Source: Prochlorococcus sp. AG-424-A03 (lineage in GTDB: Bacteria > Cyanobacteriota > Cyanobacteriia > PCC-6307 > Cyanobiaceae). Taken from it: a DNA stretch of 35,267 nt. The first letter of the stretch is position 1. The number at the start of each line of letters is the position of its first letter. Under the pieces are notes generated by a model. The model had not been told where the DNA came from, did no database searches, and worked only from the letters and a program-made list of their open reading frames with translations. Positions 10,581 to 20,166 of the stretch are shown here, piece by piece. A program made the position numbers and the translations under genes. The stretch lies in NCBI GenBank assembly GCA_003213375.1, contig QCNA01000013.1, forward strand, positions 1 through 35,267, given 5' to 3'.

Positions 10581-11054
10581 ATGAAAAAAATTTCTGTTCT
10601 TTTTGTATGTTTGGGAAATATTTGTAGGTCTCCTGCAGCCGAAGCTATCTTTATAAGTCTTCTTGAAAAAAAGGGCTTAGCCGATGGCTTTATTATAGAT
10701 TCTGCTGGAACTGGGAGTTGGCATATTGGAAAAAAAGCTGACTCTAGGATGAGAATTGCCGCAGAAAGAAGAGATATAAATATATTAAGTAGGTCTCGTC
10801 AAATTACTAGCAAAGATTTTGACGAATTTAACTATATTCTTGCGATGGACGATTCAAATTATAGAAATATTCAAGATCTTAAAAATAGAACAGCTTCAAC
10901 TGGTTTTGCATCAATTAAAAAAATACAAGATTTTAGAACAGCTTTTAATGAGCAAGAAGTTCCTGACCCATATTTTGGAGGTGATGAGGGCTTCGATTAT
11001 GTTCTTGATATTTTAGAAGACTCTGTAAACGGTTTTCTGGAAAGTATTTCTTGA
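10581..11054 (+). CDS. Low molecular weight protein-tyrosine phosphatase
   Basis: P-loop VLFVCLGNICRSPAAEAIF and C-terminal VPDPYFGGDEGFDYVLDILED. Confidence 0.94.
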   Translation: MKKISVLFVCLGNICRSPAAEAIFISLLEKKGLADGFIIDSAGTGSWHIGKKADSRMRIAAERRDINILSRSRQITSKDFDEFNYILAMDDSNYRNIQDLKNRTASTGFASIKKIQDFRTAFNEQEVPDPYFGGDEGFDYVLDILEDSVNGFLESIS

Positions 11055-11056
11055 AT

Positions 11057-12589
11057 TTATTCGATCTGAGTCTCTTTAGGAATCTTGTCATTGTAAAGAT
11101 CAATAATTTGATCCACTACGTTATTGATTGTATATCCATCCGTAATAATTTCTATTGCGTCATTCGCTTTTATTAGAGGTGAAATTTCCCTATTGGAATC
11201 CTCAAAATCTCTTTTTTTTATAAGTTCTTTTAACGTATGAAGGTCTATTTCTTGTAAGTCTTTACTATTTTTATCAGATTTTCTTCTTTTTGCTCTTTCA
11301 TCAATGCTAGCAGTTAAAAATATTTTAAGTTCTGCATGAGGAAAAACAGTAGTTCCTATATCTCGGCCCTCGGCTACAAGTCCGCCTGATTCTCCAATTT
11401 TTCTTTGTTCTTCTACTAAGAATTTTCTTACTTCTTTTATTGAGGAAATTTTAGAAACGATGGAACTTATCTTTTGCGACCTAATTTCTTCAGTAACACA
11501 GTAGTTATTAACATAAACATCCTGATGTGAATTTGTATTCGACTTGAAAACAATAGATATATCTTTAAGAATATTCTGTAATTTTTTTTCTTTTTTATAA
11601 TCAATACTTTCTTTTAATATAAGCCAACTCAATGCCCTATACATTGCACCAGTATCTAAATATAGAAGTTTAAGTTTCTTCGCTATTAATTTTGTTACAG
11701 TGCTTTTACCTGAACCTGCAGGACCATCAATTGCAATAATCGGCCTTCTTTTCATTAGGAAAACGTGATCAATTAATCTTGTCTCACCACATCTTATCGC
11801 ACCAGCCAGTAACGAAATATTATCCTCAAGTCTTGCTTTTTTGAGTGTATGAGGGTGTAAATGTTCTAAATATTCAATTGAAATTTTTTTTTCTGATAGC
11901 TTTTTAATTATTTGGTTTAAATTTATCTTTTTATCTTGTTGAAAAATTTTTTTTGCTTCTAATAACTCACTTGAAAAAAAACTAATCAATTTTCTTTCGT
12001 TTTTTGATAAATGAACATTTCTTGAACTTAACGGAATTCCATCAAAATCTCTTTGTGTAGGAACGGATTTAATAGCAACATTTAATTTCTTTCTTAAGAT
12101 AAGATTTTTTAAAATTAAAAGTTGTTGCCAATCTTTTTCTCCTAAGTAAAGATTTTTTGGCTTGATGAGATTAAGTAATCTATAAACTACTGTACAAACG
12201 CCATCAAAATGTCCAATTCGATTTAATCCACATAATGCAGAAGATAATTCTATTGGAGCTTTTAGGAAGCTAATATTTTTATTATTCGGTGGATATATAT
12301 CTTCATGACTTGGGATGAAGATGGCATCTGCGCCATTTGAAAAGGAGATTTTTATATCATTATCAATTGTTTTAGGGTAATTCTCTAAATCTAATTTGTT
12401 ATCAAATTGAAGTGGATTAATAAAAATACTTACTAAATTAACATTAGAATTGTCATTTTTTGCTGTTGATATTAGTTTAATATGTCCATTATGAAGATTA
12501 CCCATTGTTGGAATGAAGTTAATTTCACTATTTATATTTCTCCTCCAATTTTCTATTTCTTCAGTTTTCCTTATGATTAATTTCTTCAC
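11057..12589 (-). CDS. panC-cmk: Bifunctional pantothenate synthetase / cytidylate kinase
   Basis: N-terminal FIPTMGNLHNGHIKLI and YLGEKDWQQLLILK (PanC) fused to IAIDGPAGSGKSTVTKLIA ... LDTGAMYRALSW ... GRDIGTTVFPHAELKIFLTAS (Cmk). Confidence 0.95.
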   Translation of the reverse strand: MKKLIIRKTEEIENWRRNINSEINFIPTMGNLHNGHIKLISTAKNDNSNVNLVSIFINPLQFDNKLDLENYPKTIDNDIKISFSNGADAIFIPSHEDIYPPNNKNISFLKAPIELSSALCGLNRIGHFDGVCTVVYRLLNLIKPKNLYLGEKDWQQLLILKNLILRKKLNVAIKSVPTQRDFDGIPLSSRNVHLSKNERKLISFFSSELLEAKKIFQQDKKINLNQIIKKLSEKKISIEYLEHLHPHTLKKARLEDNISLLAGAIRCGETRLIDHVFLMKRRPIIAIDGPAGSGKSTVTKLIAKKLKLLYLDTGAMYRALSWLILKESIDYKKEKKLQNILKDISIVFKSNTNSHQDVYVNNYCVTEEIRSQKISSIVSKISSIKEVRKFLVEEQRKIGESGGLVAEGRDIGTTVFPHAELKIFLTASIDERAKRRKSDKNSKDLQEIDLHTLKELIKKRDFEDSNREISPLIKANDAIEIITDGYTINNVVDQIIDLYNDKIPKETQIE

Positions 12590-12687
12590 TTTGTTTTTAA
12601 AAAATAAATCTATTTGATAAACAATTACTGGACAAAAACAATCTTAGGAGGAATATCTATATAGGGAAAGTCTATCATTTTTATTTC

Positions 12688-13731
12688 ATGGATTACAAAA
12701 CATCAGGTGTTGATATAGAAGCTGGGCGAGAATTTGTTTCCGAAATTAAACAGGCAGTTGAAGGAACTCATACATCTAATGTGATTGAGGGTATTGGCGG
12801 GTTTGGAGGCTTGTTTAGAATTCCTATCGATAGTTTTAAAAACCCAGTTCTTGTTTCAGGAACTGATGGTGTTGGAACAAAATTAGAATTAGCCCAAAGT
12901 AAAAACTTTCACTTTGAGGTTGGTATTGATTTAGTTGCTATGTGCATGAACGATATCATTACTAGTGGTGCAAAACCTTTATTTTTTTTGGATTATATTG
13001 CTACTGGTAAGCTTGATAAGAAACAATTATTGAGGGTTGTTCAGGGAATTTCACATGGTTGCGGGGAAAATAACTGTTCATTACTCGGCGGAGAAACTGC
13101 TGAGATGCCTGGATTCTATTCAAAAAATAAGTATGATCTTGCAGGATTTTGTGTTGGAATAGTTGATGAGGATAAGCTTATTAATGGTAAAAAAGTCTCT
13201 GAAAATGACTTAATAATTGCTTTAAAAAGTAATGGAGTACATAGTAACGGCTTTAGTTTAGTAAGAAAAATTATTCAAAACAATAATCAAATAGATAAAG
13301 AATTTGAAAAAGTTTCTCGCTTAAATTTTTATGATGAGTTATTGAAACCTACAAAAATTTACAATAATGTGATTAACCAAATTTTATCTGAAAATATAGA
13401 AATTAAAGCAATGTCGCATATAACTGGAGGAGGAATTCCAGAAAATTTGCCAAGATGTATTCCTTCTGATTTTATTCCTTATATCAATACCAGTTCTTGG
13501 GAAATACCCATTTTATTTAAATTCCTTAAAGATAAAGGATCTATTCCTGAAAAAGATTTTTGGAATACTTTCAATCTTGGAGTGGGATTCTGTTTAATTA
13601 TTGATAAAAAATTTAAGGACGCGATATTAAGTATCTGTAAAGATTATGATATAGATAGTTGGGAAATTGGAAAGATAGTTCGAAAAAATGATTCAATAAT
13701 TAGTAAATTTTTGCCAGAAATTTTAACCTAA
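12688..13731 (+). CDS. purM: Phosphoribosylformylglycinamidine cyclo-ligase (AIR synthetase)
   Basis: SGTDGVGTKLELA, DLVAMCMNDI, LLGGETAEMPGFY, HITGGGIPENLPR motifs. Confidence 0.97.
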   Translation: MDYKTSGVDIEAGREFVSEIKQAVEGTHTSNVIEGIGGFGGLFRIPIDSFKNPVLVSGTDGVGTKLELAQSKNFHFEVGIDLVAMCMNDIITSGAKPLFFLDYIATGKLDKKQLLRVVQGISHGCGENNCSLLGGETAEMPGFYSKNKYDLAGFCVGIVDEDKLINGKKVSENDLIIALKSNGVHSNGFSLVRKIIQNNNQIDKEFEKVSRLNFYDELLKPTKIYNNVINQILSENIEIKAMSHITGGGIPENLPRCIPSDFIPYINTSSWEIPILFKFLKDKGSIPEKDFWNTFNLGVGFCLIIDKKFKDAILSICKDYDIDSWEIGKIVRKNDSIISKFLPEILT

Positions 13732-13863
13732 ATTTTTTTATCATTTTTAAATGAGTTTTAAAAAATTATTTTTTATACCCAAATGAAAAAGTTAAGTGTA
13801 ATATAATAAGATTACCGCCGAATAATATCGGAAGTTTAAGTATTAAGATTTAACCTTTACTCA

Positions 13864-14508
13864 ATGCCCTTTGCAAATAATCAAAGAATTACACGTAGAC
13901 GTAGTTCAGCTGGCCCTACACCTCCACAAAGACCAATAGGTAATAATTCTGAATCAAGTGGAAGACAGGCTCAAGGCCCAAGACCAACTTTCTTGACACT
14001 AAGGGATCATGGGAAAGTTTTTGTCGCTGATTTACCTAATTTGTCCGATGGTCAATTAGCGCATATTAGTAAAGAAGCTAATGAAGTTTTAAATAGTTTG
14101 GAAAAAAGACTTAGTGATCTTGAAAATGAGCCTAATGTTAGTAATCCGGAAAACGATACGATGATAAAAGCTTCTACTAAAAGAGATGTCACACTGAGAT
14201 TCATAAAATCAATAGAAGAAGAACAAGAACACAGAAAGAATAATCCTGCTTTACGAGATGCTGCATCTGAATCGCTACCGAGAACTTTTCTTGAGGTTGC
14301 TAGACATAGATTGCCTGGAGCAACTTTTGATTCACTACTTCGAGAGGCTCTTGAAGCTTGTGCAGTTGATGAGAGCACTGAAGAAAATCAAGTTATTGAT
14401 GAGCCTAGAGAAACTGTAAAAATTATGGATATTCCCTCTTCCAACACTAATGCTTCACTTGTTGTTAGTATCGATTCAAATGATGATTCCAAGAATGACT
14501 CTATTTGA
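13864..14508 (+). CDS. Conserved-looking hypothetical protein with basic, Pro-rich N-terminus
   Basis: 214 aa intact ORF with ATG start; low-complexity N-terminus (RITRRRSSAGPTPPQRP) and a helical charged centre. Confidence 0.75.
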   Translation: MPFANNQRITRRRSSAGPTPPQRPIGNNSESSGRQAQGPRPTFLTLRDHGKVFVADLPNLSDGQLAHISKEANEVLNSLEKRLSDLENEPNVSNPENDTMIKASTKRDVTLRFIKSIEEEQEHRKNNPALRDAASESLPRTFLEVARHRLPGATFDSLLREALEACAVDESTEENQVIDEPRETVKIMDIPSSNTNASLVVSIDSNDDSKNDSI

Positions 14509-14662
14509 TTCAACACAAGAGTTTATAGGTTTTAAAGATCAAAATAATTCAAAAATTAACTTTACTTCAGAGAAAGATCCCATTTTATGTAATCATTGCA
14601 AAAGGACTGCATCAAATGGTGTTAGATGTTTAGGAATGTGTGTAGCAGATAATGATTACTAA
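14495..14662 (+). CDS. Small Cys-rich protein (55 aa from the internal ATG)
   Basis: The track ORF begins at 14450, but ATG at 14495 overlaps the previous stop (14506-14508) and gives MTLFDSTQEFIGF...CNHCKRTASNGVRCLGMCVADNDY, with CxxC and CxxxC pairs. Confidence 0.6.
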   Translation: MTLFDSTQEFIGFKDQNNSKINFTSEKDPILCNHCKRTASNGVRCLGMCVADNDY

Positions 14663-14871
14663 AAAAATTTAAATTTAATATAAATAATCTGATGAGAATA
14701 ATTAATAAATCAATTAAATTTTATTTATTAATAGATATCGGGTATTATTTATAAATAATAAAGAAAAGATTATTTTTCTATATATCAGCAAGTAATTGAA
14801 ATTTTATACCCTTTATTTGAAATTGAAGTTCTTAGAAAACTTTATATATAAATACGTAAAAAAATTAAATA

Positions 14872-14942
14872 AGGCGGCACCCAGATTCGAACTGGGGATA
14901 AAGGATTTGCAATCCTCTGCCTTACCACTTGGCCATGCCGCC
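14872..14942 (-). tRNA. tRNA-Cys (anticodon GCA)
   Basis: Reverse complement GGCGGCATGGCCAAGTGGTAAGGCAGAGGATTGCAAATCCTTTATCCCCAGTTCGAATCTGGGTGCCGCCT folds as a cloverleaf: perfect 7-bp acceptor stem, anticodon loop with GCA, GTTCGAATC T-arm, discriminator U typical of tRNA-Cys. CCA not encoded. Confidence 0.96.
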
Positions 14943-14984
14943 GAAAAAGATTCGATTGAGTCTTTTTATGATCTTAACAGTAAG

Positions 14985-16214
14985 GTGTCTCATTCTCTAT
15001 TATTTATATGCAATGGTCATGGAGAAGATGTAATCGCATCTGAGATAATAAAAAGATTACTAAAAAAAATAAAAAATAAAAATATTGAAGTTTTGCCGTT
15101 AGTAGGAAATGGAGATGTATTTAATTCCATAAAATCCAAGAATTTTAGTAAAATAGGATATTTAAAAGAGTTGCCTAGTGGAGGTTTTAGTAATCAAAGT
15201 CTCAAGGGATTTGTGCTTGATTTGTTTGCAGGATTTTTAATAGACAATTTAAAAAATTTTCTACTTGTAAAACAGAAGTCAAAACATAACTGCAAAATTA
15301 TCGCAGTAGGCGATTTCTTGCCATTACTCTACGCTTGGAGTTCAGAATGCGAATTTAGTTTCATTGGAACTCCCAAAAGTGATCATACTTGGAGTAGTGG
15401 GCCAGGTTGGGATTTAAGTGATTATTATCATAAGTTGAAAGGTTCTGAATGGGATCCATGGGAAATGTTTTTAATGAAATCTCCAAGATGTAAAAATTTA
15501 ATTATGAGAGATGAAATTACAGCTAATAATTTGAATAAAAAAAATATTGATGCAAAATACTTGGGTAATCCAATGATGGATTTTGTTAATGCAACAAACG
15601 ATAAGATATCAAATATTATTTCTTTTAAAAGGATTATTTTATTAGTTGGCAGTAGATATCCTGAAGCTCTTAAAAATCTTGATAATTTTCTAAATTGTTT
15701 GCAAGATTTTGATTTGTCAAAGGATTTGGTAATACTTTTGCCTTTGAGCATTAATGCTAATGTAATTAAAATTCAAAATTATTTAAATAAATATGGTTTT
15801 ATAAAACAGAGGAAAGTTAAATTTCTAATTGATGAAGATTCAGTATGGAAAAAGAAAGATAAATATGTAGTGATTGGAAAAGGTAAATTCAATTCATGGG
15901 CCAATATGGCAGAAGTTGGCTTGTCTAATGCAGGAACTGCTACAGAGCAAATTGCTGGCCTTGGAATTCCATCTCTTTCTCTACCAGGATCTGGACCACA
16001 ATTCACAAAATCATTTGCAAAAAGGCAATCAAGATTATTGGGAGGTAGTGTTTTAGTTTGCAAGAACAAAAAAATTCTTTTAAAAAATTTAAGTTCACTT
16101 TTGAAAGGAAAAGTTGATAAGTTAGAACAAGCAAAAATTGGAAAAAAAAGAATGGGTGAATCTGGAGCAAGTAAGAAAATCGTAGATGCAATAAACCTTC
16201 ATTTGTTATCTTAG
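14985..16214 (+). CDS. Lipid-A-disaccharide synthase-related protein (cyanobacterial LpxB-like family)
   Basis: FICNGHGEDVIASEII, VGDFLPLLYAW, GPGWDLSDYY, YLGNPMMDF, GLSNAGTATEQIAGLGIPSLSLPG motifs. The start is set to in-frame GTG at 14985 because the track ORF start (14796) reads antisense through tRNA-Cys. Confidence 0.82.
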   Translation: MSHSLLFICNGHGEDVIASEIIKRLLKKIKNKNIEVLPLVGNGDVFNSIKSKNFSKIGYLKELPSGGFSNQSLKGFVLDLFAGFLIDNLKNFLLVKQKSKHNCKIIAVGDFLPLLYAWSSECEFSFIGTPKSDHTWSSGPGWDLSDYYHKLKGSEWDPWEMFLMKSPRCKNLIMRDEITANNLNKKNIDAKYLGNPMMDFVNATNDKISNIISFKRIILLVGSRYPEALKNLDNFLNCLQDFDLSKDLVILLPLSINANVIKIQNYLNKYGFIKQRKVKFLIDEDSVWKKKDKYVVIGKGKFNSWANMAEVGLSNAGTATEQIAGLGIPSLSLPGSGPQFTKSFAKRQSRLLGGSVLVCKNKKILLKNLSSLLKGKVDKLEQAKIGKKRMGESGASKKIVDAINLHLLS

Positions 16215-16249
16215 TAAATGGCACTAGCTTATTAATTATTAATTCCTTT

Positions 16250-16516
16250 ATGTATCCAATAAATGATCGGCAATATCTAAAAATTTGTGCAGAGATTGCA
16301 AAACTTATGAGTATAAGCTTATCTTCTGCTAAAAAGAAAGTAGAAATTCAAATTGCAAAAGAAGGTTCGAAAACTAATCAAGAAAAAATACAAGTTGCTC
16401 AAAATGTTTTGAAAATTTGTGAAAAAAATGGTGGAGATCAGTTAAGTTCTTCAAGAATACTTGATAAGCTTATGGAAACTCTTGATGGTGAAGATAATTT
16501 TTTAACTGAAGATTGA
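16250..16516 (+). CDS. Small conserved-looking protein of unknown function
   Basis: 88 aa ORF, ATG start, coding-like composition; sits between the LpxB-like gene and convergent rnd. Confidence 0.65.
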   Translation: MYPINDRQYLKICAEIAKLMSISLSSAKKKVEIQIAKEGSKTNQEKIQVAQNVLKICEKNGGDQLSSSRILDKLMETLDGEDNFLTED

Positions 16517-16519
16517 TTC

Positions 16520-17155
16520 TTAATGTTCAAATATATTTGAGAATTTTAGTATGTCCAAATCAGCGTGTACAGAAACTGTTTCGAAACATTTTTGAGCTAA
16601 TTCATATCTATCCTCTCTTTCTAAGATAACTTTTAATTTATGCATAGCTTCAATTAAATATCTAACATCATTTGCTGCATAATCTAGTTGATCTTTTGTT
16701 AAATCTTCGTTGCTACCCCAATCACTACTTTGCGAGCTTTTGTCCAGTTCTATTCCTAACAATTCATTAATTAAATCCTTTAAACCGTGTTTATTTGTAT
16801 AAGTTCTTGCCAACTTACTAGCAATTTTTGTACAAAAAATATTTTTTGTATTAATTTCAAGATTGCATTTTAGAGCTGCCACATCAAATCTCGCATAGTG
16901 AAATATTTTAGTAATTTTGTCATCTTCAAGAAGTGCTTTTAAATGAGGTGAAGAAGATGTATTAAGTTTGATTTTTACGCAGGATGTTCTTTTAAATTCA
17001 TTGCATATTTGTACTAAACAGAGTCTATCTCTTCCATGAATTAAACCCATTGCTTCAGTGTCAATAGCTAGGTAGGAAGATTTTTTGTAAAGATTGTATA
17101 AATCTACTGTTAAATCGCTATAAAGAAAATCAATATTTTTATTTTCAATAGTCAT
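16520..17155 (-). CDS. rnd: Ribonuclease D / 3'-5' exonuclease family protein
   Basis: AIDTEAMGL (Exo I), KIFHYARFDVAAL (Exo II), LDYAANDVRYL (Exo III). Confidence 0.92.
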   Translation of the reverse strand: MTIENKNIDFLYSDLTVDLYNLYKKSSYLAIDTEAMGLIHGRDRLCLVQICNEFKRTSCVKIKLNTSSSPHLKALLEDDKITKIFHYARFDVAALKCNLEINTKNIFCTKIASKLARTYTNKHGLKDLINELLGIELDKSSQSSDWGSNEDLTKDQLDYAANDVRYLIEAMHKLKVILEREDRYELAQKCFETVSVHADLDILKFSNIFEH

Positions 17156-17264
17156 TTCTCATAAGTATTTAAGGTAATTTAAAAATTTAGATTATTGCTT
17201 AAAATTTTATTTAATTAAGAATTTTTATCTAATAGGGTTATTTTACAGAATAATTCTAAAAAAT

Positions 17265-17270
17265 TATAAT
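17265..17270 (+). promoter_or_regulatory. Candidate -10 element (TATAAT) upstream of the 17320 gene
   Basis: Exact TATAAT about 50 nt upstream of the ATG in a divergent intergenic region; no clear -35. Chance matches are common in this AT-rich sequence. Confidence 0.3.
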
Positions 17271-17319
17271 ATGATGTAACTTTAATTTTTATTCTCGAGT
17301 TATTAGAAAAGATTATTTA

Positions 17320-17877
17320 ATGTCATATTCCTTAAATTCAACATTATTGCTGACAATTCTCTTGGCCATAGGATTATTTTTTTTTCTTAGGGCTTCCAGT
17401 AAAGATAGAACAACCATCGTTGAGATTTCATCTTCTCAGCATCCAATTAAGGTTTTAAATGGTTTATGTGAATGGCTTAATTTGAGGGGATGGAAGCAAA
17501 CAGGAGGAGATTTTGAACAAAGAATTTTAATATTCAAGGGTCAAGTTGTTTCTAGTAAATTTTTAGCAATTTTTTTAGGTTTTCTTGGTGGTTTTGGTTC
17601 TTGTGCTTTGGGATTAGTAATTATTCAAATATATCCTGAATTAGGTTGGTGGCCTATTCTTTTGGGATTAATTGGTGGCCCTTTGTCTGGAATTGTTTAT
17701 TTTAAAAAATCAGCAAGAGAGGAGAAATTTGAATTAAGGTTGATCAACGAAAATGAAAATGATTCAACTTTTATGAGACTTAGAGCCCATAGGGATGAAT
17801 TAATCTCTTTAGAAAATGAACTCGGAGAAAAACTTCAATTGAAAAGTGACGGTTCTTTATTTAAAACACCTATTTAA
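17320..17877 (+). CDS. Membrane protein of unknown function
   Basis: 185 aa; N-terminal hydrophobic segment plus a Gly-rich hydrophobic hairpin (FLAIFLGFLGGFGSCALGLVIIQIYPELGWWPILLGLIGGPLSGIVYF). Confidence 0.75.
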   Translation: MSYSLNSTLLLTILLAIGLFFFLRASSKDRTTIVEISSSQHPIKVLNGLCEWLNLRGWKQTGGDFEQRILIFKGQVVSSKFLAIFLGFLGGFGSCALGLVIIQIYPELGWWPILLGLIGGPLSGIVYFKKSAREEKFELRLINENENDSTFMRLRAHRDELISLENELGEKLQLKSDGSLFKTPI

Positions 17878-17905
17878 AATACTTGAAAATTTTATTGGAT
17901 AATTT

Positions 17906-18934
17906 TTAATCAAAAATATTATTCTCTTTACAGAATTTCTCTAACTCTTGATCATTTAACCAGTCCTGGGGTTTTGTAAAAATTGATGTGAGAAATTCCT
18001 CTCGAGAACCATTTTTAGCTTTATATCCATATTCCCATCTAGCTAAAGGCGGTAAGGACATCAATATAGATTCAGTTCTGCCATTTGTTTGCAGTCCAAA
18101 AATCGTCCCTCTATCCCAAACTAAATTGAATTCGACATATCTACCTCTTCGATATAGCTGGAATTCTCTTTCCTTCGATGAATATTTGTAAGAAGCTCTT
18201 TTTTCAATAATGGGCAAATATGAAGGGAGGAATGCCTGCCCACAGTTTTCCGCTAAAGAAAATAAATTATCCCAATTTAAATTAGATCGGCCAATATTTT
18301 GTGAAGCTTTTGATGCCTCTCCATTTTGATTATTTCCTCTATAAATTTTGCCTGAACCATCTTGATAATCATAAAAAATACCTCCTATGCCTCTAGATTC
18401 ATTTCTATGCTTCAAGAAGAAATATTCATCGCACCATGGTTTGAAAACTTTATGCAAATCTTGATCAACTTTCTCACAAGCTTTTTTATGTTCGTTATGA
18501 AAATTCCTTACATCAGAAAGATAAGGATAAAAAGGGGTTAAATCTGCACCTCCCCCAAACCACCAAACAGGACCAGCTTCGAAATATCGATAATTCAGAT
18601 GAACTGTAGGAATAAAGGGATTCTTAGGATGCAAAACCATTGAAGTTCCTGTGGCAAACCATTCATGACCTTTTGCTTCGGGCCTTTGAGAGATTATAGA
18701 TTGAGGTAATTCTTGTCCATGTACTTCCGAGAAATTTACTCCTGCTTGCTCAAAAATAGAACCATTTTTCAATACTCTTGATCTTCCACCGCCACCTTCG
18801 TCTCTTAGCCAGGATTCTTCTGTAAATTTTCCTTTGCCATCTACATTTTCAAGCCCTGAACAAATTTTGTCTTGTAGAGTTAATAAGAGATTTTTAGTTT
18901 TTTCTCTCGAGTTTTTAGGAGGTTCTTTCAACAT
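17906..18934 (-). CDS. hemF: Oxygen-dependent coproporphyrinogen III oxidase
   Basis: [68 protein letters not shown] motifs. Confidence 0.97.
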   Translation of the reverse strand: MLKEPPKNSREKTKNLLLTLQDKICSGLENVDGKGKFTEESWLRDEGGGGRSRVLKNGSIFEQAGVNFSEVHGQELPQSIISQRPEAKGHEWFATGTSMVLHPKNPFIPTVHLNYRYFEAGPVWWFGGGADLTPFYPYLSDVRNFHNEHKKACEKVDQDLHKVFKPWCDEYFFLKHRNESRGIGGIFYDYQDGSGKIYRGNNQNGEASKASQNIGRSNLNWDNLFSLAENCGQAFLPSYLPIIEKRASYKYSSKEREFQLYRRGRYVEFNLVWDRGTIFGLQTNGRTESILMSLPPLARWEYGYKAKNGSREEFLTSIFTKPQDWLNDQELEKFCKENNIFD

Positions 18935-19092
18935 GTATTTAGTAAATCTTGAAGAAAAAAATTTTTTGGTTAATTATAAGTTTCTCTTTATAATTTCTCT
19001 TAGGGGGTCCTTATTGCCTATTATTTGATAGTTCGACATAGTTCTTAATCTTTTAAAGAGTCGACTACCTTGTCAAAATATTTAAAAATTTA

Positions 19093-20163
19093 ATGACCAC
19101 AATAGAAGATGCAAATTTTGCTTTACAAAAAGTTCTAGATGCTGGATCACAGAAAAATGTAATTGAATTAGCTTGGATTAAAAATGTAAGAGTAACTATA
19201 CCGAGAGTAATCGTAACATTATCATTACCATCTTTTGCAAATTCTCAGAGAGATAGAATTGTCCAAGAGGTTAGAGAAGTACTACTGGATTTTGAAGATA
19301 TTGATGATGTTCAAATAGAGATAGATAATAATCCTTCTAAAACAGAATCTCAAAATCCAAGTAATGCGCCTGAGTTGCAGAACATTGATGGAATTCGGCA
19401 TATCATAGCTGTTAGCAGTGGTAAAGGTGGAGTTGGGAAAAGCACCATTGCAGTTAATCTCGCTTGTTCTCTAGCTAAATTAGGCTTAAAAACTGGGTTG
19501 CTGGATGCGGATATATATGGACCTAATACTCCCTCAATGATGGGAGTTGCCGAACAGAATCCAAAGGTTACAGAAGGTAGTGGCAGTGATCAAAGGTTAA
19601 TACCAATACATAAATATGGAATTTCATTGGTATCAATGGGTTTCCTCATAGAAGAGGGTCAGCCAGTTATATGGAGAGGACCAATGCTTAATAGTATTAT
19701 CCGACAATTTTTGTACCAAGTTGAATGGAATAATCTTGATTTTTTGGTTATTGACTTGCCTCCAGGAACAGGAGACGCTCAAATATCTCTTTCTCAATCT
19801 GTGCCTATTTCTGGAGCTATAGTTGTTACTACTCCTCAACAAGTATCTTTGCAAGATGCAAGGAGGGGATTAGCAATGTTTAAACAACTCGGAGTACCTT
19901 TACTGGGTGTTGTAGAAAATATGTCAGTATTTATTCCGCCAGATATGCCAAGTAAAAAATATGAAATTTTTGGTAAAGGTGGTGGACAAACATTAGCTAA
20001 AGAAAATGACTTACCATTATTAGCTCAAATTCCTATTGAAATCCCTCTCGTTGATGATAGTAATAAAGGTGTACCAATCTCAGTAAGCCAGCCCAATATA
20101 GAAAGTTCTGTTGTATTTGGTAATTTAGCTCAATTAATTAAGAATCAATTTGTTAATAGTTAA
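19093..20163 (+). CDS. mrp: Mrp/NBP35-family P-loop ATPase (Fe-S carrier type)
   Basis: IIAVSSGKGGVGKSTIAVNLA deviant Walker A, DADIYGPNTPSMMG, DFLVIDLPPGTGDAQISL, N-terminal DUF59-like region. Confidence 0.95.
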   Translation: MTTIEDANFALQKVLDAGSQKNVIELAWIKNVRVTIPRVIVTLSLPSFANSQRDRIVQEVREVLLDFEDIDDVQIEIDNNPSKTESQNPSNAPELQNIDGIRHIIAVSSGKGGVGKSTIAVNLACSLAKLGLKTGLLDADIYGPNTPSMMGVAEQNPKVTEGSGSDQRLIPIHKYGISLVSMGFLIEEGQPVIWRGPMLNSIIRQFLYQVEWNNLDFLVIDLPPGTGDAQISLSQSVPISGAIVVTTPQQVSLQDARRGLAMFKQLGVPLLGVVENMSVFIPPDMPSKKYEIFGKGGGQTLAKENDLPLLAQIPIEIPLVDDSNKGVPISVSQPNIESSVVFGNLAQLIKNQFVNS

Positions 20164-20166
20164 TTG

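Noticed and set aside
14052-14378. Minus-strand 108 aa ORF
   Set aside because: Ser/Leu-rich shadow of the 13864-14508 gene.
14746-14760. AT-only palindrome near tattatttataaataata
   Set aside because: Composed solely of A/T in a very AT-rich intergenic region; expected by chance and not GC-rich enough for a terminator call.
15428-16224. ORFs 15428..15751, 15779..16069, 15874..16056, 16003..16224
   Set aside because: Shadow frames of the LpxB-like gene.
17988-19028. Plus-strand ORFs 17988..18191 and 18834..19028
   Set aside because: Antisense to hemF or extending into its upstream intergenic region; no family features.
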